A stretch of DNA of 64,000 nt, taken from contig OZ020490.1 in the NCBI GenBank assembly GCA_963971405.1, forward strand, positions 29,847,464-29,911,463, written 5' to 3'. This document shows positions 1-12,000 of this stretch, one piece after another. The stretch comes from Psococerastis gibbosa (Eukaryota > Arthropoda > Insecta > Psocodea > Psocidae). Position 1 is the first letter of the stretch. Each line of letters opens with the position of its first letter. The notes beneath the pieces were generated by a model, which saw nothing but the letters and a program-made list of their open reading frames with translations, was not told where the DNA came from and ran no database searches. A program made the translations under genes and the position numbers.

Positions 1-58
1 ATGTGCCGCCCTAGTCACCGCAGCCGACCCATTTCCTGAGCTGAGCAGCGCGACTACC
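1..58 (+). other. 5' flank / 5' UTR of the RhoGAP gene
   Basis: GC-richer stretch leading directly to the first ATG of the BAR-RhoGAP gene at 59. No acceptor or promoter element is visible, so the transcription start probably lies left of the window or within these bases. Confidence 0.5.
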
Positions 59-3000
59 ATGAAGAAGCAGCTGTTTCGCGTGAAACAGTTCGCGGACCAG
101 ACGTTGGGACGCAGTGGCAAGTCCAACGCGCTCTGCGACGACCTTCACGATGCCGATCGCAAGGCCGAGTACATGAAAAACTCGTGTCAGAATGTCAGCA
201 AGAAGATCAGCGCGTGTCTCATGTTCTCTGCAGCTGCGCAGAACGATGCTGCCACGTCGAAAGACAAGAAGGAGAAAGCTCTTGTAAGTAGTATGGAGTG
301 CATGCAGTATGTTGTTGATGAGGTGAAAAGCCGATCAGTGCTGATAGGGAAATGTTGGGTTTCAGTGACCGGACCGTGGCTGTCCCCAATCAGGTGGTTC
401 AATTTGGTTTTGGGAGTGGCTGTAGAGTAAGAAGCGCAACCGGTTATTATGTGATTAACTGCTAGGGACAAGAGTATATTTTACTTACTTCTTACATCAG
501 CCAACGCCCATCCTTGGCTGATTGGTCATTAGACGCCGTGCCGCATACGACAGCAGTGCCAGCGTTGTAGTTGGGTTTTTTGCCTCCAGGCCGCTGCAGC
601 GCAGTTGGTGGTCGTTTCCTTCCCCTTGCAAGCATAGGGGCATTCGGATGCGTCGGCGAAACCTATTCTATAGAGGTGGCTCTGGAGGTAGTCGTGTCCT
701 GTGGTCATTCTGAACGCTGCCACAGCGTAAAGTGCTGGGGATGGTTTCGACAAAAGAGGTTCCCATCGTTTGCCAGCTCCTTTTGCTTTCCGGGAATCGG
801 AAAAAATATACAACATAGCATTGAAAATAATTCCCAGAATCTGTTGTATTTCAGAAAAAGTGTCCGGAGCACGCATTGGCAACTACATTGAAACAATGCA
901 GTTCTGCATGCGACGAAAATTCGTCCCTGCGAGCTTGTCTAGACCTGTGTGGCCGCACAGAAGAGGCGCTCGCGGAGAACTACGTGGAAAGAGACAGCAC
1001 CATCGACACCAATGTCGTCTCCCATATGCAGGAGCTGCTAGATAATGAGGTCCCAGCAGTAGCTAAACATAAACGCAATGTTATACGGCTGTGCGCCGAA
1101 AGGGACAACGCCCAGGCCAGGTGAGACTAGAGAATTCTATATAAGATACGTTTTTTAATGGCTGGTCATGGGGAGCGTAGTATCAGGTGGCCCGTGGATT
1201 CAAAAAATATTTTTGGCGCGCTCGAATGTCCGATCTCCCCTATTTAGAAGTTAAGGTGAGATAAACTATTTTTCCTTCTGTTCTTTTATTTATTATTCAA
1301 ATCAAGTTAATTCCCTATGACACAATTTAGAGTGTTAATAAAATTCTACAAATATATGTCATTGGATTCCCCAACCAACTGTGAAAAACATGGGGTTTGG
1401 TAAATCATTCATAACTAGGTAAGCGTGAAAGTGGCTGGACTAGTTCTTCAGTTCTTGTTGTTTATGATATCTTCTATAAATGATGTGATATTATGATGTC
1501 TTCTATAAATTTCCGTCCTATATGGATCATTAACGTTTGAATTGATTGTCTAATGTGTTTCATTGACACCAACTACATTTTCTGGGCATGTTTCGGAAGG
1601 CACGTAAAGTAGGCGGTCCCATTCGTTCCTATTTCTCTGTTACAGTTCTAACTCCGCCAGGTTGGCTTGGATGTATTATATTTATCAGACACTGACTAAA
1701 ATACATACAGTGTACTTCATACGCATTATATCCGAAATAGGGTAGTAAGAAAAAACTAAATCCGGTCTACAATCTACGGCTTACCGGGGCATCCTATTAA
1801 CCACTACGCTACCGACTCCACCGAACACAGCTCAGACCGCATACCCTACTTGATTGTCAACAACAAGATTCAAATTGATAGACAGACGGGCACCGCCCTA
1901 ACTGAACCAATCACCGAGCTAATCTTTTCTGCATAAATTTTAACACTAAATTGTCTTTTGGTTGAAGAGACAACCTCCTTAGTATATTATATCCGAAATA
2001 GGGCATATTTTAATTAATATGCGCATTTGATTCTTTTGCAGGCATGGACAAGCACAGAACAAACACAGCGGGGGCACGCCCGGTTCCAACAAGGCAGTTT
2101 CGGTCAAGGAAGAACTGGAAGATTGTGAGATTAAGTTGGAGCAGGCCAGGGATATTTTCGCATGCGAGATGTTTCAACTTATAGTAAAGGAGTCAGAGCT
2201 GTGCCACAACATGTTGGACCTCTACAGGTATAGGAGGACCTACTACGCAGATGCCTTAGCCAAATTGGACTCTCTTATACCCCAGCTAGAGACTGTTGTA
2301 GGTGAGTGTAAATCTAAGTGGGGTGGTCTAGAAATGCACTTGCCCCTGAAATGTTTCAACTTAAAGTAAAGAAGGACCTAGTGTGCTATTGCCTTCGCTA
2401 AAATGGACCCTCTTCTACCGGAGCCAGGGATTAAGTTCGTAAACCAGCGTGATCCGCCATTTTGTTAGAAGAAGAAGGCCGATCAAATACTTAAAAATTT
2501 CATATCACATTTAACATTGATCGCAGAGGGATGGTATAAAATATGACTGAAAGCCCGTGTTTTTATCTACGATAATGGTAATTAACTATTTTTACAGCAA
2601 CTTAACGATTTTAAAGTGAAAATAATGTGATACTTGAACTAAAGTTCATAGTTGTCTTCACTTCATTGTGTTCTACATAGCGTTTTAAAGGGAGGAAAGG
2701 GAGGTTGGCGCTTGCATGAAATTTGTTCTAGTGTACTATTATAGTGCAAAATTATAATGTTTATGAGTGAAGGAGGAAGTGCCGCCCCGCGAAGTGAAAT
2801 CTCCATACACCGGCCAGAGCCGAAACCGATTTTTATTCTTGTCCACTGTTGCTCATAAATCGAAATATTGCCTTGGTTTCTGTTGTTCGTAAGAAGACTA
2901 CTGATAGGTATCTCTGTTATTGTAGATTTTCCAGATGGTAGGAGCGGTAATTAGCACTGTCTTGCGAATAGACTGTCTTGTTCGGGCCATAAGTGTTAGA

Positions 3001-6000
3001 GCAAACTTTAGTCAAAGTCACTCTTTGTCTCAGTATTGCATCTGTTGGAAGAAACAGCTGTGCATTATAATGTACAACCGGTCTTGCCATAAGCTGTTGC
3101 ATCATGAAATATTAACAGCTTCTGCAGCTGTAGCACAAGGCTCAAATTTAACTTATTCTCTGACTTAAAAATGTGAACAAAACAATTTTAGAATAGTAGG
3201 TTGATGGGGAAAAATTAAAACTATTGAAGTAACATAAGAGAGTGTGAGAGATTCGTAGCGTTGTGAATATCAGACAGATAGTAGAAAATTTTCTGAGCTT
3301 TTGTACCTCTTTCTAACTCAGATCGGCCACAATTTTCGATTGATTTGTACAAATAATGATTGGTATTGTAGTCCCATGGAAAGATTGGTGTTAGTGAAGG
3401 CCAGATGTCATATATAGAAATGTAGAGATTTCCTCTAATTAAATAGATAGTCTATTATTGACGGTCGAAATCGAGTTCGTACAAAAAGCGTGCTCCGATT
3501 TAATCTTAAGGTGAAGGCACAATCGTTTGCAATTTAAAACTTTTAATCCATGATCTTTTTAGGAGAAAGAACCATTATTTCATTGACAATGGAGCTAGTA
3601 AGTTGTGCACTTTATCATAGAGTGATATGTGCATTAACTGTTCTATGTTTAAGAGGACATGCTACGCAGAAAATGAGTACCCCAAAATTAATGAAGAACC
3701 AGTAGAATCCGGGCTGATGGGCCGGATTCTACTGGTTCTTCATTTGACTCCGGCCGTGAAAGCCTTTGCAGTTACATTACCCCAAAATTTGTTGTTTTTA
3801 TTGACTTTTTATTTTTTATTTAATTAACAAAGCAAGTCATTAAAGATTTGGCTCATAGAAGTTGTAGAAGACTACTTCATGCATCATATAATAGGGAATA
3901 TTACATTTTTGGTGCCTTAGTTCTTCCATAAATACCAGAACAGAAAGGACAGGACTAAAATTTCGCATATTCTGGTATTTGTGGAAGAACGACAAAACCT
4001 AAAAATAAAAATACCCGATTATATGATGCATGAAGTAGTCTTCTACAACTTACATGAGCCAAATTTTTAAGAACTTGCTGAGTTAATTAAATAAAAAATG
4101 AAAAGTATGTAATTTTGGGGTGCCAATTTTCTACATAGCATATCCTCTTAAGTGCTAAACTCAATTCAAATGCTGAATCGTAAAACAAAACGTGGTCCTC
4201 CTCAATGTAAGCTGCGCTGCTATTGATGGATTGACGTCATGCCTTCAGTATTGGCTGACTACAACTACACTATAATATTATAATTACAAAGGCTTTTACT
4301 TGACGAAGTGGTAGAATAGGCCGTGGTCGTTCTGAAAGTGTACTTCGAAACGTTTCGTCAACATCTGTAGTCGAAATCTTCAGTGGAACTGCGTACTGAC
4401 TTTGACTTTCACCCGAAAAGTTGTTGGCTCGAGTCCCGCGCTTGCTGTATTTTCTGGCCCTGTCTGGGTACATAAAGCCTTCCGACTTAGTACAAGAAAG
4501 GGTTTTATAGCCCTAACTCGTCGTTATTTATTTATTTTAATCAGTAATTGTGGTTAATGTGTTTGCGTTACTTGCAGGTGATAGCAGTGTAAAGCGAGTG
4601 TATGGAACTAAATTAGAAGAACATTTACGAATAACCAGTAGAACAATAGCGTATCCTATAGAGCTCTGTGTCTGCGCATTACTAGAACTTGGAATTGAAG
4701 AAGAAGGCATTTTTAGACTAGCCGGTAGGTATTGTACCTTTATAATATAATGTCAGGGCAAGTAGAGTAGTGGTACGAGCTCAGACCTTCACACTTGTTG
4801 TAGCGAGTCCTTCTCATACTATATTTTCTAGCCATGCATTGGAGGGCATATAAAGCAGCCGGTCCCGGGATTTCCTAGATAAGTGTAAGAGAGGGCTTTA
4901 CAGCCCTAACTCCACTAGGTTGGATTAGTAATAGAATGTGGCAGGTGGCACCATAAAGTCAAAAAAAAAAAAATCATTGGTGGGAGTGAATGTCCCATCT
5001 AACCTGTTGTGAACTCTACGGACTGGTCCACCCAAAGAATACCGTTATGCATTGGACCATGGGGGTGCCGTCCTGTCTTTCTTACGAAAACTTTCCAAGC
5101 ATTGATGGGTCGAAAACCTAAGTCAAACCACTTACAAGAATATTATGCGGGCAGTCATCGTAACTAATTTTATGTTAATTAATTGCTGTGGGGTTACAGG
5201 CAGTTCTACCAAAGTCAAACGGATGAAACTAAGTATGGACGCCGGATGCATGACGCTGGCGACTGCGTTATCCTACCGGGACCCCCACGTGATAGCGGGG
5301 GCCCTAAAAAGTTACCTGCGAGAGTTACCGGAGCCCCTCATGACCTTTGCTCTCTATGAAGAATGGCTCAGTGCTGCTAGGTAAGCTAGGCATCTACCTT
5401 AGCCCTCCAGAGATCTACCTTAGAGAGTTACTTCATGAACGTTGCATTCTATCAAAAATGGCTCTGTGCTTCTAAGTAACTACCGTAGGCCTACATAAAT
5501 ATGTTAATAGCTCTAGAAGCCTGGGGGTCACAAGGGCCCCCACGTGATAGCGGGGCGTTGCTTTCTATGAATAATGACCCAGTGCTGCTTGGTTACAACC
5601 GTAGGCCATTCATGCTGTAGGTTCATAGCTCTAAAACAAAAATAACGGATACTAGTGGCCCCATTGCAATCAATAGCCGCGGGCCCTATAAAGTTAGCTG
5701 GAGCATGAAGAATGGCCCAGTGCTGCACATTCTTGTGGCTTGCGAAAACTTGCGAATATGGAATGTAAGACAACGATATTGTTTAAAATAAAATCATTCG
5801 CTTCGCCAAATAAACTAGAGATTGACTTAAATAATCATCCGCAAATTCTGTCTATTGTAGAAAATAGCAATGCACAAGAAAAACAAGAACAAAATAAAAT
5901 TGCATTCTATAAGATTCGCTAAGTTACACGTATAGTTGTTAATCAATATCCAGCTACAGTTTTCCGGGTGGGATTTGCAAGCCTCTTCCACTCCCTCTTG

Positions 6001-9000
6001 TCTCACCCCCTCTGACTGTCCAGCATTTCCTCCGCCATCAGTCCCACTCTTGTGAGATCGTCCTCAATCTGGTTCCAGCCTTGGCCTTCCATTTCTCCTC
6101 CGCATTTCTTCTTCTAAGCATTTCCTCACGCAACTACTGTTCATTCGCTTTACGTGTCTGCACCATTTCACTCTCCTTATCATAATGTATTTATTAAATT
6201 TGCCAATAATTATGCCTATCTGTAACTGGTGGGTTGCGAAATTTATTTTAGCTCCCGTGGTGGGCAGCATTATGACAAAGGTTTACCATATTGTTGGTTT
6301 TCAGGGTTCAAGTGGCTGAGCCTGAACGGTTGAGACTGCTGAAAGCAGTAATTGATAGGCTGCCTGAAGCACAATATGAAAACCTGAGGTATCTCACACA
6401 CTTCTTCCACATGCTCTCTAAGTACCAAGACTCCAATAAGATGACCCCGCAGAATATTGCCATTGTGCTCGCACCCAATCTTCTTTGGATGGACCAAGAA
6501 AATGCCGGGTAAGTGTTTTGCTTTCTCATTTATATGTTATCAGGAAATTCAAATTTTTCGATTTTGAAATTTCTAGGAATTTACACTTTTTTCTGCCTCA
6601 GGAACTAAAAAACATGTTTTTTTTTTACAAAATACCTGTCTATCAGTCTGCCTGTCGATTTGTGAGTGAACTACTCGATCGATTTAAGTGAAATTTGGCA
6701 TGCAGGTTCACAAAAATCATATCTCGGGATAATTTTTTAACTTGCATACTAAAAAAACGGCTAAAAATGTTTTTCTCAGAAACGGCTCTATCAGTTTTTT
6801 TGCAAATTCACATATATTGTAGTATTTATTAGTCGAAATTAGAGGATATGGAAAAAACTGGGCTTGGCGGGATTCGAACCCACGATATACGCCTAACCGG
6901 GGCGTCGTCGTAACCGCTGGACCACAAGCCCCGGCAAGGTTTCGGTTATAACGAGGAGGTTACCTCTTCAACCAAAGTTAATTTAATGTCAGTGTTATAT
7001 ATACCATATAATACTACAATGTACTGTTCGCCCAGAAAAGTTTGCAAATGTCCATGAAAATATCCCTTAATGCTTTACCAAGTCGGGGGCAAGCCCCGCC
7101 TCTCCATGTAAATTCCCTATGCTGCATTTTCAAATCAGATAGAACTACTTTGCATGTGTTTGTATACACAAAACATACGGGGTTCCATTCCAAATTTAAT
7201 GCATTAAGGTCGCAAGTGGACATTGCTTATTTTTTTAGCTAAAATTGTCGATCTGTTGCACTTTTTACGAATTCACGACTCCAATGTCAAAATTAAAAAT
7301 AAAATTTTCTGAATGTTAGTTAATTGTCTTCAACTACTGCAGCAACGTTAGTGGAACGGTTTTAGGATCATCATAGAACAAAATCAAAGCAATATTTATT
7401 GTTATAAATATTATTAGTGATGCGTTTCTTGAATTTGAGAAATTTATAAAATTTTCATCTTACCATACTGTGTTATAAAATGGATCAACTTGAAAGTAGA
7501 AAGTTAACTTAAGAGCATTCAGGCCACAGAATAGAGTTTCTGTGTATCACACCAATAAGGGTCTCGTCAAGGTATACAATGCGATTTCCTTCAGACCTGG
7601 CGTTTCGGATTCCTTGTAAATACCTATAACGCCAAGAAAGCGTGCGTGGCGACTCGACCTAGACGTTGTATTTTGTCAAACATCTTAAATATGCACAGCA
7701 TTTAAATTGTGACTTCTTTGTTTCTGCTGCACTTCTGATGCGTGTATTTATAATAGTCTCCTCAACCGACTGGTTGTGTTTTTTATTTTACCTGAAATGA
7801 AGACGCCTAGTGATAAATACGCGGAGGCTCTCCTTGGGTATTTGGTAACGACCATCAAGCTCTAATATTTCTTGTCACAGGGTGTCCAAGCTTAACAGTC
7901 AGCAATCATCCTAGGATGAATATACATAATTATGGGGTTCCTTATCATACTTTCATCACATTCGTCGAGATGATTGTAGTATTTTTGACGTCTTCTTTCC
8001 TTTATATTTTTGTTGATTTTATACCTCGACGGACTCCTGGACTCTGTATATATATATATATATATATAATATATATCGTAAATATAACTTTCAACTTCCT
8101 TAAATAGTTCGCAAAGGTTTAAGATCATCATTCATGCCTCCTAGTGAATTTGCTTGCCTTACCAAACGGTTCATGGGGAAATGTTGCTTCAGTTGCTTCC
8201 TCTTACTAGGCCTGCTTCCTATGGTAAGACTTAACACTCTTTTCTGTGGTCTGAATGCCATTAACTTCGATATTAACTGCCTACTTTCAAGTTGATCCAT
8301 TTTATAACACAGTATGGTAAGATGAAAATTTTATAAATTTCTCAAATTCTAGAAACGCATTACTAATAATATTTATAACAATAAATATTGCTTTGATTTT
8401 GTTTTATGATGATCCTAAAACCGTTCCACTAACGTTGCTACAGTAGTTGAAGACAATTAACTAACATTCAGAAAATTTTAATTTTAATTTTGACATTGGA
8501 GTCGTGAATTCGTAAAAAGTGCAATATTTTTTTTATATTAATGTTTAATTTGTGGATATTCAGTGAGAAATATGTTTTAATGTATTACTTAACTTTCTGT
8601 GTTTGTGAAGGAGCTTTTGGGCTGTCCTTGTTAGTGTCACTAGCTAAAAAAAAATAAGCAATGTCCACTTGTGACCTTAATGCATTAAATTTGGAATGGA
8701 ACCCCGTAAGTTTTGTGTATACAAACACATGCAAAGTAGTTCTATCTGATTTGAAAATGCAGCATAGGGAATTTACATGAAGAGGCGGGGCTGGTCCCCG
8801 ACTTGGTAAAGCATTTAGGGATATTTTCATGGACATTTGCAAACTTTTCTGGGCGAACAGTAATAGTATTTATTAGTGTAAACAAAAATCGCATCCCTAT
8901 TGATAGTTTGGTTGAGGGCAGAAAAAAAAAATAAAGACGGCTCAATTTTCATGAAAAATGAATAGCAAACAATTTTTCTGGGGAGCCCTTCTATCGATGC

Positions 9001-12000
9001 TTTTAACTTCATGATTGTTATAGGTGCTAAATAGTGTAACAAACCCGCATAGATTGCCTCCCAAGGAATGTGTCGGTTTTGATTAAAAACATTTTTTTTT
9101 AGATATAGACAATTCATGTCCCTAAGCATTTTATATTTATATTTATTTATATTTTAATATTTTTTTAGAGCTACAATAAATATTTACTGTAAAATTCGAC
9201 TTCTTACAAAAAAAAAAAAAAAAAAAAAACAAGTTGCGTTAGTGTCATACGGGGGAGAGGAACTCCGATTGGGCCTTAATTTGATAGTTTGAAGTGTTGC
9301 CGATTGTATTGTTCATATTTATTTGTTAAAATAATTCATTCTGATTATGATGACTGATTGTATTGCTTATAATACTGTTGTTATATGCTTCCAGTATGTT
9401 CCTAAATGCGACTACACTGTACCCATTCATAGTGCAGCTGCTCGTAGTCAATGCCCACTACTTGTTCCCCGTCGAGCCAGACTACTACGTCACACTGGAG
9501 CCCATGGCCAATGGGGAGCACGAGGGCATCGACAACAAGGGGTACGTCGCAAGTTTGAATTTTATAAAGGAGAAATGGGACATTCGAGCTCGCCACAAAT
9601 ATTTTTTGTGTCCTGGGGTCGCCAGCTGCGTCTTTAAATGTCTTCTTCTTCTTCTCCTTCTTAAAATGCCTCTTCTATCGAAGATTGGCGATCATCATGG
9701 CAATTTGGCCCTTGGAGACTGCTGCTCTGAAAATGTGCTCTTGCCAAACCACTGCCTCAGGTTTTTCAACCATGGTGATCTTCATCTGCCGGGAGCCCAC
9801 AGTTCTTCTGTCTTCCCTTGGATTATAACTCGCAGACGGCGTTATTGCTTTCCAATTTATTCTTCATTCCTCTTCACATAGCCGAAGTTTGTTAGTTTCC
9901 TTTTCTTAACCGTTACCAGCTACTTGGCTTCTGTGTTCATTTGCATCCGGACCCCTCAGCATTAGGGACATGATCTCTCCGGGATACTGCAACATGGGTT
10001 TGTATACACATTGCAGAATGCACTTATTCTGTTCTCCTTAGCTTATGCCAAAGTCCATGCCTCCATACCAACTACCATAATGTCAGTGCTGTATATACCA
10101 TATAATACTGTAATATAATGAATAAAACGATAAAGTAAGCTCACAGACCAGTTCGGCTAGATGGAAAGATATAGTATAAGGATGATGAGATGATGAACGA
10201 AGAATTTAACGTGATTTCAGCAAATCAGCGATGGATGATGGATTCACAAGCTTCAAGGCCTTAATAATTTAAACGGTCCTTTCTTGATATTTCAACTGCC
10301 GTTGCCATCGTAAGCTAAATACCTGATATATTTGTTTACTAACATCTTTTGATTTATTCTCTCCGTGAATAGCTTTGACCCTCGGGTCATCGACAACGGC
10401 ATGAAGCGCAGCCAGTCGACCAACAGTCTGAACGACGAGCCGCCTGGCAGCCCGAAGCCAATGCAGCGGAAGAGGAACAAGCCTGTAGCACCGACTCCGC
10501 CCGTCGCGAAGCCGCCGCGGCCCACCGCTGCCCCGTCTACTGCAACCCTGCCGCGACACAAACCGCCCCGCGACAATAAGGCGACCGCCACTGAGGATCC
10601 CATGACGCAGTCGGTGGGCAGTGTCGAGGCGTTCATGAAGGTCGAGCAGGAGTGCGAGGTCAAAATGAGGATCAAAGTAAGTACTGTTCATTTGCTGTTG
10701 TATAATGGGGGTAGCCATTGCTGTGACGCATGTCTTTCCGGGCCATTCTCTTGAGTTCCAAGTATACTCTGCACCTTTTTTTTTGCTTGAGGTTGCCCCC
10801 TGGCGATGCCTACTACTGTGTTAAGCTCCTTAAGTTTATATCTTATCAGGAGGTATTAGTCATTCCTTCGTTTGCCCTGTGATCTAGAAGATTCATATTT
10901 CCTGTGAAACTTTATTTTTTAACACCCTTAACGGTTTTGCCCCCTCTGTTAAATATTTAAATTTTGCAGGAAGAGAAAAAACCGAAGGCGACAGTAGGTA
11001 CCAACACGGAGGAGAACATGAGACATGATCTCAAGTCGATGAAGATGCAGTTCCTGCATGGAAAACCTGCGCTGCCAGAAGGCAAGCCTGCCATACCTGA
11101 GCGGCCAGCCGCATTGAAGCCGACGGGGGTTAAGGCGTTGAGAAGTGCCTTCGATGGTGGCGTTTCGCTCAGCTGCTTGCAGAACTACGAGAATGTCTCC
11201 ATGTCGTCCAATGAGAATTTGAGCGGCGATGAGAGGACTCTGCAAAAGGCGCAGGTACCGAATTATAACAATTAAGGTGACACACACAGAGCCTTAAAGT
11301 AATACAATTTTCCGATTGGAAACTACTTCAGTGCGAATCGGACACTCCCCACTAAACTAAGTCGGACAGCCAGTACACCGTTTGGTCACAGATCACATGT
11401 TAGGTCTACGCATTAAAAGCTGTATCCAAACAGCGCGGCGTTAGTGCCGGCTTCATACTATGTATCAAGTTTTAGGTGAGCGTTTATTCTACTTCTATTA
11501 TATTATGGATGTTTCATAGAAATTTGAGCTGAGGTTTCTAAATTTTTGTAAACATAAAATATTTATTTTCTTGTAGTAGCAAAGTAATTAATATCATCTT
11601 CAAATTGATCACCAAAATAATAGTTTTCTCAATTGAAATATTATTACTCAAATAAACACAATTCGATTTTCCAGATTTTATAAAAAAAACTACTATGAGA
11701 AATATTCGATTCGGGGCTCGAATCCAGACCCTCTTCTGTCTATTGTTCATAGTACAATTTGCTATATAAAGCAACTTGGCTAAAACTGTTTTCTTACATA
11801 ACTTAATTGATATTTTAGGTGTATACCATCGACAAACACCTAACTTCCATAATCAAATTTAATAACGAGAAGAAGAGAGATAGAAGTCTTGAGAAAACTA
11901 AGCCGGCCAGCGCAGATTTGCACCCCCCTCCTACGTCTAGTGAAGAGTCAAAGGAGGACAAGCCGCCACTGCAGCACGGGGAGCCAGTCAGACCGCCACT

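Larger units (their letters stand above)
6539..9105 (+). repeat. Old copy of repeat family R, split by a 2 kb nested insertion
   Basis: 6539-6832 aligns with the first part of the copy at 41380-42243 (CGATTTTGAAATTTC, CTGTCTATCAGTCTGCCTGT, CTACTCGATCGATTTAAGTG, then ATTGTAGTATTTATTAGT). 8865-9105 aligns with its second part (GATAGTTTGGTT, TTCATGAAAAATGAATAGCA, TAGGTGCTAAATAGTGTAAC). TAGTATTTATTAGT is present at both break points, as the duplication made by the inner SINE insertion. Confidence 0.7.

Noticed and set aside
6862-6932. A tRNA gene on the minus strand
   Set aside because: The cloverleaf is convincing, but position 33 would be C, and the same block with the same downstream sequence recurs at 63636 and near 1770. 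It is the head of a SINE family.
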